The notes: generated by a model from the letters alone, not told the origin. 64,000 nucleotides of DNA from Streptomyces mutabilis (GCF_014649815.1 NZ_BMTT01000002.1:62001-126000); one strand, 5' to 3'; positions 42,860 through 51,660 are shown, numbered from the stretch's first letter. Program-made: numbers and translations.

Positions 42860-44272
42860 TCACGGGTTCCTCGCACCCGGTGTCAGCGCGGCCAGGGGCA
42901 GGTCCACCCGGACCTCCGTGCCGTGCGGGTGCTCGCCCCGGCCGATGCGGATGCGGGCGCCCACCGAGGCGGCCCGCTCGACCATGCCCACCAGGCCGAA
43001 GTGACCGGCCCTGCCGAGCTGATCGAGGTTCGTCCCCGCCGGAAGGCCCCGGCCGTCGTCGTACACGCTGATCCTCAGGAGGCCGCAGTGGACGCCCGCG
43101 CGTACCTCGACGCGGGTCGGTGTGGCGTGGCGGTGGGCGTTCTCCATCGCCTCCGAGGCGATCGTGAGGAGCTGGCGGGCCACGGACGGCGGGATGGGCG
43201 GTACGGGTGGCTCGGCGGCTCGGCCGTCAGGTCGGGCGAAGGTGGTGGGGATGCCGGTGCGTGCCGTGAAGTCCGTCACGTGTGAGGCGAGCTCGGCCGC
43301 CACGTCCGTGCCGTGGGCCGGGTCCGTCTCGCGGCGCAGGTCGGTCAGGAGTTCGCGGGACTCGGTGGCCGCTCTGCGGGCCGAGCGGGCGACCAGTTCG
43401 GCCTGCCGGCGCGCGACGACCGGGTCCATGCGGTCACTGCGTGCCGTGGCGGCCAGGCCCTCGGCCGCCAGCGCCACTCCGTGCAGGGTCTTGGCGACGG
43501 AGTCGTGCAGTTCGCGGGCGAGACGAGCGCGCTCGGCGCTCACCGCCTCCGTGACGGCCAGGCGGGCCTGGACCTCGGTCAGGGCCCGGGTGGCGGCGCC
43601 GAAGCGCAGCAGCAGGTTGCGGAGGGTGGAGCCGATGGCTCCGGTGATGACGCACAGGCCCGGCAGGAGGAGTGACTCCGCCGGGCCGGGCGGAGGGTCG
43701 TCCTTCAGCGTCGCGTGCACGAGGAGCAGGAGCAGGACCTGCAGGGAGGCGAAGCCGGCCGCGCCGCGCCAGCCGTAGGCCAGGCCGGCCAGCAGCGGGG
43801 TGCAGACACTGACGTACGCCAGCGTGGTGTCCGGGCCCGCCGAGATGAGGAGCAGGAAGCCGAAGAGCGTGTCGGCGGCCAGGAGGGTGGGGTGGCGCAG
43901 GAGGAGCGGGCCGAACCGCTCCCAGTCGCGGAAGAGGACGTACGAGCCCATGAAGGTGACGACCACCGCGGCGCCGACCAGCTTGACGCCCAGGCCCGGG
44001 CCGGCGTTGAGGAGGGCGGCGGGGGCGGCCAACGCGATCATGGCCAGGCGGAAGCCGAACACCTGCCGGCACAGCGCCTGCAAGGCGTTCACCTGGAGGG
44101 GGATGGCCGGGGCGGGTGGGGCGGGGTCGGGTTGGGGCGCGGGGGGTTCGTGCCGTTCGTTCGGGATGCGTTCCGGCGGGGCCGCCGCCGCCCGGTCGGT
44201 CGGCCGCTGCCTCGCCGCCTCCCAGCCCGGTGGGAGAGCAGGGGGTGCCGTCGGTGGGGTCGTGGTCGCCAT
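42860..44272 (-). CDS. NarL-family sensor histidine kinase
   Basis: 470 residues. A Pro-rich cytoplasmic N-terminus (about 60 residues), then about five membrane helices (70-215). A HisKA_3 dimerisation domain has the phospho-acceptor His256 in ERARLARELHDSVAKTLHG. The HATPase_c domain has NAHRHA, VYDDGRGLP and GHFGLVGMVERAASVGARIRIG. The ligand is unknown; there is no large extracellular domain, so the signal may be in the membrane. It lies within the Tad gene run and is followed by the response regulator. Confidence 0.93.
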   Translation of the reverse strand: MATTTPPTAPPALPPGWEAARQRPTDRAAAAPPERIPNERHEPPAPQPDPAPPAPAIPLQVNALQALCRQVFGFRLAMIALAAPAALLNAGPGLGVKLVGAAVVVTFMGSYVLFRDWERFGPLLLRHPTLLAADTLFGFLLLISAGPDTTLAYVSVCTPLLAGLAYGWRGAAGFASLQVLLLLLVHATLKDDPPPGPAESLLLPGLCVITGAIGSTLRNLLLRFGAATRALTEVQARLAVTEAVSAERARLARELHDSVAKTLHGVALAAEGLAATARSDRMDPVVARRQAELVARSARRAATESRELLTDLRRETDPAHGTDVAAELASHVTDFTARTGIPTTFARPDGRAAEPPVPPIPPSVARQLLTIASEAMENAHRHATPTRVEVRAGVHCGLLRISVYDDGRGLPAGTNLDQLGRAGHFGLVGMVERAASVGARIRIGRGEHPHGTEVRVDLPLAALTPGARNP

Positions 44273-44318
44273 GCCGTCCTCCTCTGCTCACCCGTGACCG
44301 TGCGGTCGTCCCGACCGG

Positions 44319-45212
44319 TTACTCGCCCGTGATCGTCCCGAAGTCCGTCCCCGACCCCAGGATCAGGCCCGCGCCGAGGAGGATCATCGTGGCCGGGACC
44401 ATGAACGTAGTGATCATCATCGTGGCCTTGGGGACCGCGCGGGCGGCCTGACGGCGGGCGTTCTGGGCGTCCGTGCGGCGCATGTCCTTGGCCAGGGAGA
44501 CCAAGGTGTCGACGATGGGGGCGCCCAGTTCCTCGCCCTGCTGGAGTGCGGTCACGAACATCGCCACCTGTTCGGAGTCGTTGCGCCGGCGCAGTTCCGC
44601 GAAGGCCTGGCGGCGGCTCATGCCGAGGTCCATCTGGCGGAGGGTGATGCGCAGTTCGTCGGCCCACGGGCCCTCGTAGCGCGTCGCCACGCGGTCCAGG
44701 GCCTGGCGGAAGCCGAGGCCGGCGCTGACCACCACCGCCAGGACGTCCAGGAAGTCGGGGAGCGTGCGCTCGATCTCGTCCTTGCGGATGCGGATCGCCG
44801 ACCAGATGCCGACCTCCGTCCAGAAGGCGCCGAAGGCCAGCAGGAGCAGGGCCACGACGAACTGGCCGCGGAGGAGGAAGACCAGGAAGCCGACCGCGCC
44901 CAGGAAGCCGTAGACCGCGCGGCGGGCGGCGTAGCGGTCGATGGTGAGGCCGCCGGGGTTGCCCGCCAGGTCGATCCTGCGGCGGTACTTGGCCACCAGG
45001 GCGGGGCCCATGGCGCGCAGCACGGCGGGGGCGTAGCGCATGCCCATGCGGTCGACGAGGGAGTCGACGGCGCCGGTGCGGGTGGAGCCGACCTCCAGGG
45101 CGAGGGCGAGGTCGCCGGGGAGTTTGGCCTCGGCCCGGTACATGCGGATGCCGGCGAAGACGCCCCACACGCTCAGGGCCGCCAGCAGTGCGAGGAGTAG
45201 TCCGAGTTCCAT
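44319..45212 (-). CDS. tadC: TadC, type II/IV secretion inner-membrane platform protein
   Basis: 297 residues with the T2SSF domain: LPDFLDVLAVVVSAGLGFRQALDRVATRYEGPWADELRITLRQMDLGMSRRQAFAELRRR, flanked by helices at the N-terminus (1-20, 100-125) and the C-terminus (TMMITTFMVPATMILLGAGLIL). TadB and TadC form the membrane platform onto which the TadA motor assembles. It lies 14 bases before the tadB gene in the reading order tadB then tadC. The two genes are paralogous. Confidence 0.9.
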   Translation of the reverse strand: MELGLLLALLAALSVWGVFAGIRMYRAEAKLPGDLALALEVGSTRTGAVDSLVDRMGMRYAPAVLRAMGPALVAKYRRRIDLAGNPGGLTIDRYAARRAVYGFLGAVGFLVFLLRGQFVVALLLLAFGAFWTEVGIWSAIRIRKDEIERTLPDFLDVLAVVVSAGLGFRQALDRVATRYEGPWADELRITLRQMDLGMSRRQAFAELRRRNDSEQVAMFVTALQQGEELGAPIVDTLVSLAKDMRRTDAQNARRQAARAVPKATMMITTFMVPATMILLGAGLILGSGTDFGTITGE

Positions 45213-45226
45213 TTGCGGCTCCCTTC

Positions 45227-46171
45227 TCAGACGTCGATGCGGGACAGGCGGCGGATGAGGACGAAGCCGACGGCGTAGAGCGCGAAGGCGATGACCACCG
45301 CGGCCTGGCCGGCCGGGGAGCCCGTCATGCGTTCGAGGGCGCCGTCCTTCACCCCGTTCATCAGGAACAACGAGCCGACGCCGAGGACGGGGACGGCGTA
45401 CGAGGTCATGCTGACCTGGGAGAGCTGGGTGCGGACCTCGCGGCGGGTCTCCTTGCGTTCCTCCAGGGTCTCCGTGAGGTTGCGCAGGGCGCTGACGACC
45501 TGGCCGCCGGCCCGGCTGGAGAGGACGAGGGTGGTGACCAGGACGACGAGTTCGCGGGAGGGGAGGCGGTCGGCGAGTTCACCGAGGGCGTCGTCCATGG
45601 AGGCGCCAATGGCGAGTTGGTCGGCGACCTTGCCCAGTTCCTCGCCGGCGGGGGCCTCCAGCTCCTCGGCCGCCATGCCGATGGCGGTGCGCAGGGCGAG
45701 TCCGGCCTGGGTGGCGTTGGCGAGGATGCGGGCGAGTTCGGGGAGCTGGTTGATGAACTTCTCGATGCGTTTCTGGCGCTGCCAGTTGAGGAACTGGACG
45801 GCCACGCCTATGCCCAGGAGTCCGGCGAGGGGTCCGAAGAAGGGGGCCAGGGCGGCCTGGCCGACCAGCCACAGGCCGGCGACCGTGGCCAGCATGTAGG
45901 CGAAGAACTCGCCAGGGGTGATGTCCAGGCCGGTCGCCGTCAGGCGCAGTTCCAGTTTCCGGCCGAGTTCGGTGTGGCGCAGGCGGCGGTCCAGGGTGCG
46001 GAAACGGCGCCGTCGGCCGGCCGGTGGGAGCTGGCCGGTGGCGGAGAGGCGGTCGACCAGGGCCTGGCGCTGGGCCTTGCCGGCGGCGTAGGAATGCACG
46101 CCCGCCACCGCGAGGGTGCAGGTCAGCAGCGTGACGCCGGTGGTGAGGGTGACGAGGGTGTCGAGTTCCAT
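45227..46171 (-). CDS. tadB: TadB, pilus assembly inner-membrane protein
   Basis: 314 residues. N-terminal helix (TLVTLTTGVTLLTCTLAVAGVHSYAAG), a basic linker, then two helices and the T2SSF domain (INQLPELARILANATQAGLALRTAIGMAAEELEAPAGEELGKVADQLAIGASMDDALGELADRLPS), then two C-terminal helices. Slightly longer than TadC and lacking any enzymatic motif, as expected. It is read after tadA; the 80 bases between them hold a 24-base repeated unit. Confidence 0.9.
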   Translation of the reverse strand: MELDTLVTLTTGVTLLTCTLAVAGVHSYAAGKAQRQALVDRLSATGQLPPAGRRRRFRTLDRRLRHTELGRKLELRLTATGLDITPGEFFAYMLATVAGLWLVGQAALAPFFGPLAGLLGIGVAVQFLNWQRQKRIEKFINQLPELARILANATQAGLALRTAIGMAAEELEAPAGEELGKVADQLAIGASMDDALGELADRLPSRELVVLVTTLVLSSRAGGQVVSALRNLTETLEERKETRREVRTQLSQVSMTSYAVPVLGVGSLFLMNGVKDGALERMTGSPAGQAAVVIAFALYAVGFVLIRRLSRIDV

Positions 46172-46196
46172 CGGGCGGTCCTACCTGGTTTCCGTC

Positions 46197-46239
46197 TCGT
46201 GGCTCTGCCTGGCTTGCGGCTCATGGCTCTGCCTGGCCT
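46197..46239. repeat. Two 19-base repeats, period 24, between tadA and tadB
   Basis: TCGTGGCTCTGCCTGGCTT and TCATGGCTCTGCCTGGCCT lie 24 bases apart in the intergenic spacer; further CTACCTGG-TT fragments flank them. They probably arose by slippage. No role is apparent. Confidence 0.55.
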
Positions 46240-46251
46240 CCATCGGCGTAC

Positions 46252-47589
46252 CTACCTGGCTTCTCGGGTGGCGAGCTGGTCGGCGGTGTGGGCGACGCCG
46301 AATGCTTGCGGGACGGGCTGGTTCGCCATGTAGAGGCGCTCGGCGGTGCGGCGCGGCAGGGGGTGGTACTCGAAGGCGCCGTGGACGCGGCCGTCGGCGG
46401 TCATCGGGCGGGCGTTGAAGCGGGCGACCGTGGCCAGGCGGTACGGTTCGCCGCCGTGGCTGGCGAGCAGGGCGATCTCGGTGATGCGGCGGGCGCCGTC
46501 GGCGAAGCGGGTGAGCTGGACGATGACGTCGACCGCGCTGTTGATCTGGTCGTGCAGGGCGACGAAGGGGACTTCGACGTCCGACATGGAGGCCAGGGTC
46601 TGGAGCCGCATCAGGGCGTCCTCGGCGCTGTTGGCGTGGACGGTGGCGAGGGAGCCGTCGTGGCCCGTCGACATGGCCTGGAGCATGTCCAGGGACTCGC
46701 CGCCGCGGACCTCGCCGACGACGATGCGGTCGGGGCGCATGCGCAGGGAGTTGCGGACGAGGTCGCGGATGGTGACGCGGCCCTGGCCCTCCACGTTCGG
46801 CGGGCGGGACTCCAGGCGGATGACGTGCGCCTGCTGGAGCTGGAGTTCCGCCGAGTCCTCGATGGTGATGATGCGTTCGGTCTCCGGGATCAGACCGGAG
46901 AGGGCGTTCAGGAGGGTGGTCTTCCCGGTGCCGGTCGCGCCCGAGACGATGATGTTGAAGCGGGCCTGCACCAGGCCGGCCAGCAGGTAGAGCATGTGGT
47001 CGTCGAGGGAGCCGAGGCCGATCAGTTCGTGGAGGGTGAAGGAGCGCGGGAAGCGGCGGATGGTGAGCGCCGGGCCGGTCAGGGAGAGCGGCGGGATGAT
47101 GACGTTGACGCGCTCGCCGGAGGGCAGGCGTGCGTCGACCATGGGGTTCGACTCGTCCACGCGGCGGTTGACGGTCGACACGATGCGCTCGATGGTCTGC
47201 ATCAGCTGGTCGTTGGAGGCGAAACGGAGGGGCAGTTGCTCCACCCGGCCGCCGCGCTCGACGAAGATCGCGTCGGGGCCGTTGACCATGATCTCGGTGA
47301 TGGACGCGTCTTCGAGCAGGGGCTCCAGGATGCCGAGGCCGAGGGCCTCGTCCACGACCCGGCGGATCAGCTGGGAGCGTTCGACCGTCGACAGGACCGG
47401 GCCCTCGCGGCTGATGATGTGGCCGAGGACGCGTTCCAGGCGTGCCCTGCGCTCGGCCGTCGCCAGCGAGCTCATCTCGGCGAGGTCGATCTCCTCCAGC
47501 AGCTTGGCCCGGTAGGAGGCGACGAGGTGTCCGTCCTCGCCCCGGCTGCCGTGTTCCTCGGGGGAGTGGATGCGTGCGCGCAGGCTCAT
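46252..47589 (-). CDS. tadA: TadA/CpaF secretion ATPase
   Basis: 445 residues, the hexameric motor that powers Flp pilus extension. N-terminal helical domain, then a RecA-like core: Walker A GATGTGKT at 217-224, the Asp box ITIEDSAELQL, Walker B DRIVVGEVRGGESLDMLQAM, and the His box HDGSLATVHANS. ATG start; TadE-like genes precede it by about 20 bases. Actinobacterial TadA proteins lack the N-terminal extension of type IV pilus ATPases, as here. Confidence 0.95.
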   Translation of the reverse strand: MSLRARIHSPEEHGSRGEDGHLVASYRAKLLEEIDLAEMSSLATAERRARLERVLGHIISREGPVLSTVERSQLIRRVVDEALGLGILEPLLEDASITEIMVNGPDAIFVERGGRVEQLPLRFASNDQLMQTIERIVSTVNRRVDESNPMVDARLPSGERVNVIIPPLSLTGPALTIRRFPRSFTLHELIGLGSLDDHMLYLLAGLVQARFNIIVSGATGTGKTTLLNALSGLIPETERIITIEDSAELQLQQAHVIRLESRPPNVEGQGRVTIRDLVRNSLRMRPDRIVVGEVRGGESLDMLQAMSTGHDGSLATVHANSAEDALMRLQTLASMSDVEVPFVALHDQINSAVDVIVQLTRFADGARRITEIALLASHGGEPYRLATVARFNARPMTADGRVHGAFEYHPLPRRTAERLYMANQPVPQAFGVAHTADQLATREAR

Positions 47590-47607
47590 GCGTCCTCGGC
47601 TCCTCGG

Positions 47608-47973
47608 TCAGTGGTCGATCGGCATGGTGGCCGTCTTGGTGGCGTTCCCGAAGTCCCAGCCGGGGACGATCGAGGGGATGTCGACGGTGGCCGTGACGGT
47701 GACCTCGTCGCCGCCCTCCGCCGTCCCGCAGTCCGTGCCGTCGGCCAGCCAGTCGCTGACCGACGCGGCGCACGCCTGCCCGGCGCCCTCGTCGAGGGAG
47801 GCGCTGCGGGCCCCGGCGCGGGCCGCGGTGCCGGCCTGCTGGGCGGTGTAGGCGATCAGGCCGAGCTGTACGGCGGCCATGGCGACGATGATCAGGATCG
47901 GGAGGAAGCCGAGGTACTCGATGGCGACCTGGCCCCGGTCCCGCACGCGGTGCTTCCGTGGGGAGTACGGCAT
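47608..47973 (-). CDS. TadE-like minor pilin
   Basis: 121 residues. RDRGQVAIEYLGFLPILIIVAMAAVQLGLIAYTAQQAGTAARAGARSA is a typical TadE head: the cleavage region RGQ, Glu19, one membrane helix, then an Ala-rich helix. An acidic beta part with two cysteines follows. The ATG lies one base after the stop of the second TadE-like gene, so the two are coupled. Processing by an unlinked prepilin peptidase is expected. Confidence 0.88.
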   Translation of the reverse strand: MPYSPRKHRVRDRGQVAIEYLGFLPILIIVAMAAVQLGLIAYTAQQAGTAARAGARSASLDEGAGQACAASVSDWLADGTDCGTAEGGDEVTVTATVDIPSIVPGWDFGNATKTATMPIDH

Positions 47974-47974
47974 C

Positions 47975-48388
47975 TCAGTCGGTCTCCTCCTCGACGGCGC
48001 CCGCGTGCCCCCGCACGTCGAAGGGGAAGCTGACCGTGCCCGGGAAGAGGATCGGGACCCTGATCTCCACGTCGGCCGTGACGAAGCCGCCCGCCGTGCC
48101 GCAGTCCACACCGGCGCCCCCCTCCCACGCGCCCGGCAGCTTGTCCCGGCCCGCTTCCTCGCAGGCTCCCTGCCGCGCCCCCCGCTCGGCCGCAGTCGCC
48201 GCCCGTACCGCCTCGTCCGCAGCATTACCCGCGAGCGTGAACGTGTATCCCACGAGTACGAGCTGCCACAGCACCACCAGCGTGACGATGATCGTCGGCA
48301 GCATGCCGAGGAACTCGACGGTGACCTGACCGGAGTCGCGGAGCCTGCCGCGTAACGCGGGCCCGCGCTCTCCCCCGACGCTTCTCAT
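47975..48388 (-). CDS. TadE-like minor pilin (second copy)
   Basis: 137 residues. RDSGQVTVEFLGMLPTIIVTLVVLWQLVLVGYTFTLAGNAADEAVRAATAAERGARQG repeats the TadE layout of the next gene, with cysteines in GACEEAG and GVDCGTAGG. Its ATG overlaps the cpaE stop (ATGA). The very long open frame upstream is only the antisense/other-frame image of cpaE. The two TadE-like proteins may form a heteromeric minor pilin complex. Confidence 0.88.
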   Translation of the reverse strand: MRSVGGERGPALRGRLRDSGQVTVEFLGMLPTIIVTLVVLWQLVLVGYTFTLAGNAADEAVRAATAAERGARQGACEEAGRDKLPGAWEGGAGVDCGTAGGFVTADVEIRVPILFPGTVSFPFDVRGHAGAVEEETD

Positions 48389-49647
48389 CCCCCACCGTCC
48401 CTCCGCCGCCGGAAGCTCACCGAACCCCGGTCCCCGCGGAACCTGCCGCCGCCCTTGCGGTGGCCCTCCCCCTCCGGCGCCTTGACGAGCCGCAGTTCGC
48501 CCGCGAGGGCCCACAGGGCCTGCTTCACCGTGCTCTTGCTGTCGAGTTCGTGGACGCGCCCGGCGTCCACGGCTCCCTGGAGCTCCTTGAAGTTGGCGGG
48601 GACGGTGGTGCCGGCGACCGGTGTGCCGGTGATCTTCTGGATCAGGGCGGGCTGGATCTCCGTGCCGCGCGTGTGACGGTTGACGACCACGGTCGTCTCC
48701 TCGGCCTTGCGGATCTGCAGCCGGTCCCACATCCGCACCGCCCGCTTGGCGCCCCGGACGGAGACCACGTCGGGCGTGGTGACCAGCAGGGCGGCGTCGG
48801 CCATCTCCACGGCCGCGGCGCCGGCCCCGCCGAGCTGGGCGCCGCAGTCGATGACGACGACCTCGTAGCGGGAGCGCAGGGCGCTGACGATCTGCCGGGC
48901 GGCTCGGTCGGTGACCTCCTCGCCGCGTTCGCCCTCGCCCGGGGCGAGCAGCAGGGCGAGGCCGGTGTCGTGACGGAAGACGGCGTCGGCCAGGACGCGC
49001 GGGGAGATGTCGTTGATCGCCGCCAGGTCGACGACCGAGCGGCGGAACTGGACGTCCAGGTAGGAGGCGATGTCGCCGGCCTGGAGGTCCATGTCGACCA
49101 GTGCCGTGGGCCGGCCCGACGCCTGCGCGGCGAGAGCCAGTTGGACGGCGGTCAGGGTCGCGCCGACGCCGCCCTTCGCGCCGCCGACCGTGACGACGGT
49201 GCCGCCGACGCCGGTGAACACGTCCTCTCCGCTGCCCAGGTGCCGGCGTACGCCCACGGACCACTGGGCGACCGCCTGGACGCGGCTGGCGAGTTCCTCG
49301 TAACTGAGCGGCAGGGCGACCAGACCGCGGGCGCCGTAGTCCATGGCGGCCTGGAAGAGGCCGGGGCCGGGGTCGGAGGTGACGAGGATGACGCCGACGG
49401 CGGGGAAGCGGAGGGCGACCTCGCGGATCAGTTCCAGGGCCGGGACCGGGCCGATGCGCTCGTGGACGACGACGACCTCGGGCAGCTCGTCGACCGACTC
49501 GGCGGCGAGGCGGGCCAGGGTGTCGACGAGCTGGGTGGAGTCGACGACGGGGGCGACCGGTTCGGCGTCCGGGAGCTGGCTGAGCAGGGTCGTGATGGAC
49601 CGTACGGCGTCCGCGTCGTCGACCGCCGGGAGAATCCTCGTGGGCAT
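48385..49647 (-). CDS. cpaE: CpaE/TadZ-type ParA-like ATPase
   Basis: 420 residues. The N-terminal third resembles a receiver domain (VVVVHERIGPVPALELIREVALRFPAVGVILVTSD), lacking the phospho-acceptor environment. The MinD/ParA domain has the deviant Walker A KGGVGAT (158-164), with GVG preceded by Lys158, and ALVDMDLQAGDIASYLD and VVIDCGAQLG. Such proteins localise the pilus machinery at a pole or a site. The C-terminal tail is basic. It ends inside the start of the TadE-like gene. Confidence 0.92.
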   Translation of the reverse strand: MPTRILPAVDDADAVRSITTLLSQLPDAEPVAPVVDSTQLVDTLARLAAESVDELPEVVVVHERIGPVPALELIREVALRFPAVGVILVTSDPGPGLFQAAMDYGARGLVALPLSYEELASRVQAVAQWSVGVRRHLGSGEDVFTGVGGTVVTVGGAKGGVGATLTAVQLALAAQASGRPTALVDMDLQAGDIASYLDVQFRRSVVDLAAINDISPRVLADAVFRHDTGLALLLAPGEGERGEEVTDRAARQIVSALRSRYEVVVIDCGAQLGGAGAAAVEMADAALLVTTPDVVSVRGAKRAVRMWDRLQIRKAEETTVVVNRHTRGTEIQPALIQKITGTPVAGTTVPANFKELQGAVDAGRVHELDSKSTVKQALWALAGELRLVKAPEGEGHRKGGGRFRGDRGSVSFRRRRDGGG

Positions 49648-49654
49648 CCGGGCC

Positions 49655-50362
49655 TCACTTGTCCTTGGCGAGTTCGTACGTCCGGTCCTTGTCCGGGACC
49701 GTGGTGTCGCTGCCGGGCGCCACCAGCGCGAGCCGGACCCGCTGTGCGAACGACTCGGCGTAGGTGATGCGCTGGGCGTCGATGGTGGACAGGGCGAAGG
49801 TGATGGGGACGGCGTCGGTGGGTTCGCGGTCGCGGCTGTTCCCGTCGGGCTGCAGCGAGGTGAGGTCGCCCACGTCGATGACCCTGGCGTTCGTTACGAT
49901 GATCTTGGATTGAGCGGGATCACCCTCCCGCTCTCCCTCGAAGGTGGCGTACACGTTGACGGTGGAGCCCGGTGTGATCTTGCCGGCGACGCCGGTCGCC
50001 GCATCGATCATGATGGCGACCTCCTGCTGCCCCGGCTGCAGGGCGGGCTGGTCGACGATCATGTCGCTCTGCAGCAGGGAGCCCGCCTTCAGCGTCGTCA
50101 CGGCGATCTTGCCGCGGACCTGGTCGAGATCCGTGACGGCGTTCTTCGACAGCCAGCGTTCGGGCATCTCTATCTTCTCGAACTGCCCGGCGCCGAGCAG
50201 CGTGTAGGGCTCCACGTCGGTCTTGAGCCGGTACGCGGTGACCTCGGGTCCGACCTTCGACTTCACGTCGTTGACGACGGACAGCACGCCGGCGAAGGCG
50301 CCGAGGGCGCACAGGACCGACAGGATCAGCAGGATGATGCCGCGGCGCTGACGGGAGTTCAT
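49655..50362 (-). CDS. cpaB: CpaB/RcpC-like pilus assembly protein (SAF domain)
   Basis: 235 residues. One N-terminal membrane helix (GIILLILSVLCALGAFAGVLSVV), an SAF domain (YRLKTDVEPYTLLGAGQFEKIEMPERWLSKNAVTDLDQVRGKIAVTTLKAGSLLQSDMI), and a RcpC-type domain with EVAIMIDAATGVAGKITPGSTVNVYATF. In diderms CpaB interacts with the secretin; in monoderms, where there is none, it probably guides the pilus through the wall. It is read just before cpaE. Confidence 0.9.
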   Translation of the reverse strand: MNSRQRRGIILLILSVLCALGAFAGVLSVVNDVKSKVGPEVTAYRLKTDVEPYTLLGAGQFEKIEMPERWLSKNAVTDLDQVRGKIAVTTLKAGSLLQSDMIVDQPALQPGQQEVAIMIDAATGVAGKITPGSTVNVYATFEGEREGDPAQSKIIVTNARVIDVGDLTSLQPDGNSRDREPTDAVPITFALSTIDAQRITYAESFAQRVRLALVAPGSDTTVPDKDRTYELAKDK

Positions 50363-50434
50363 GTGCCGTGCAACCTCATTGGGGGAATCGGTCGAGCCGG
50401 ATCGGATGGCGGGGCGGCGGAGCGCGGTACGGAC

Positions 50435-51337
50435 CTACCCCGTGAGGGCGCGTCTCTCACGGCGGTGGTCGATCGCGGGGCCGCGGTGGTGGCCGAGAAC
50501 TCGGTCCCGGCCCTCGTCGTACTCCGGCGGCGTCGCGGAGCAGAACACGCAGCGGTCGCCGATGACGTCGATGCCGCACCAGTGGCAGCGGCTCTGCCGC
50601 ACCGACGTGACCAGTTGGTAGAGGACGGACAGGTCGGGCAGGTAGGCGCAGAACTCGGTCAGCTTGCCGGTCCCCCACCAGCCCGGGGAGTCGGCGGGCA
50701 GCGGCATCTCGCGCAGGCCCTGCACCCGCCAGGACGGGGCGAGGGTATCGGTGACCCAGTCGGAGGGGAGCTGGCCCTTGGCGACCAGCAGCCGGGTGCC
50801 GAACTCCGGTCCTTCGAGTCCGGCTTCGGGGCCGATCCGCACCAACTGCGGCACGGGATGGGCGACGACCCCGAACTGGCTGCCCGGCATCCAGGACCTG
50901 GCGTGCGACTTCAGGCCCACGGGGACGTGGTCGAGCCGGGCGACGGAGCCGAGGAGCGCGCCGGCGTGGATGTAGTGGGTGAGGAGGCGGCCGGCCGAGG
51001 CGAGGACGCCGGGGCTGAGGTCGCAGGAGGCGAGCTGACGCAACTGGCGGGCCAGCACCGCGAGTCCGAGCGGGGGCAGCGGCGGCCGGAACAGGGCGAT
51101 CCGGTCGGTCTCCAGCAGGGCGCGGACGGTGTGCAGCCGGCGTTCCACGCCCGCCGGGAGTACCTGCGAGCACACCACGATCACATGCCCGTGGTGGTCC
51201 ACCAGCCCCTGCAACTCGGCCAGCGTCCGCTCCAGCGGACGCCGGCCGACGTCCTGGAGCACGGCCGCGGGCAGCGTCCGTTCGTCCTGCGGCGGCAGTG
51301 CCATGTCGGCACTGGTCACGGCAATGGCAGTTGGCAC
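50435..51337 (-). CDS. Hypothetical protein with C-terminal zinc ribbon, head of the Tad run
   Basis: 300 residues, no named family. The N-terminal part has a helical nucleotide-hydrolase-like outline without P-loop (ELQGLVDHHGHVIVVCSQVLPAGVERRLHTVRALLETDRIALFRPP). A middle alpha/beta part follows, and near residues 250-268 two CxxC knuckles (CHWC and CVFC, 12 residues apart) form a probable zinc ribbon. The GTG at 51337, with GGGGAG six bases before it, is preferred over the GTG at 51406. It is the first gene of the pilus run, 72 bases before cpaB, and likely shares its promoter. Confidence 0.78.
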   Translation of the reverse strand: MPTAIAVTSADMALPPQDERTLPAAVLQDVGRRPLERTLAELQGLVDHHGHVIVVCSQVLPAGVERRLHTVRALLETDRIALFRPPLPPLGLAVLARQLRQLASCDLSPGVLASAGRLLTHYIHAGALLGSVARLDHVPVGLKSHARSWMPGSQFGVVAHPVPQLVRIGPEAGLEGPEFGTRLLVAKGQLPSDWVTDTLAPSWRVQGLREMPLPADSPGWWGTGKLTEFCAYLPDLSVLYQLVTSVRQSRCHWCGIDVIGDRCVFCSATPPEYDEGRDRVLGHHRGPAIDHRRERRALTG

Positions 51338-51477
51338 GCGCGGCTCCCCGTCTCCCCATGCCCGTCGGTCCGCCGGTGTTACTCCGGCACACCCGGATGA
51401 CTTCACTGCGTGACTACGTGAGCACTGTATCCACGCGTCTGTGACCGGAGAACAGCGTTTCTGTAGCTGTGGAACAA

Positions 51478-51492
51478 CTTGTGTCGCACAAG
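51478..51492. promoter_or_regulatory. Inverted repeat in the Tad/chitinase intergenic region
   Basis: CTTGTG-TCG-CACAAG, in the AT-richer middle of the 383-base gap between the Tad head gene and the chitinase gene. It lies 141-155 bases upstream of the Tad head gene start and could serve either side. Confidence 0.35.
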
Positions 51493-51644
51493 GTGCGGCA
51501 AATCAGGACAGGTTGAGCATTTGCCGGCCACCGATCGGGCGACGCCGGACCTCTTTCCGGTAGGCACCGAGCCCGCGCCCCACCAAGGCCGAAGTCCGCA
51601 ACTGGGCACCGAACTTGGTCCGTACCTACCTCTTGACACCTTCA

Positions 51645-51660
51645 ATTGGTCTGGACCACC
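51645..51660 (+). promoter_or_regulatory. DasR-like operator (dre) before the chitinase gene
   Basis: ATTGGTCTGGACCACC contains the near-palindrome TGGTCTGGACCA (51647-51658), one base different from the TGGTCTAGACCA core of dre sites bound by the GntR repressor DasR, which releases on glucosamine-6-phosphate. A TTGACA hexamer at 51633-51638 lies just upstream, so the site covers the core promoter. The start codon is 62 bases downstream. Confidence 0.75.

Noticed and set aside
42696-42863. Response regulator starting at the GTG overlapping the kinase stop
   Set aside because: The 56 extra residues are low-complexity, and a strong ribosome site precedes the ATG at 42695; coupling remains possible.
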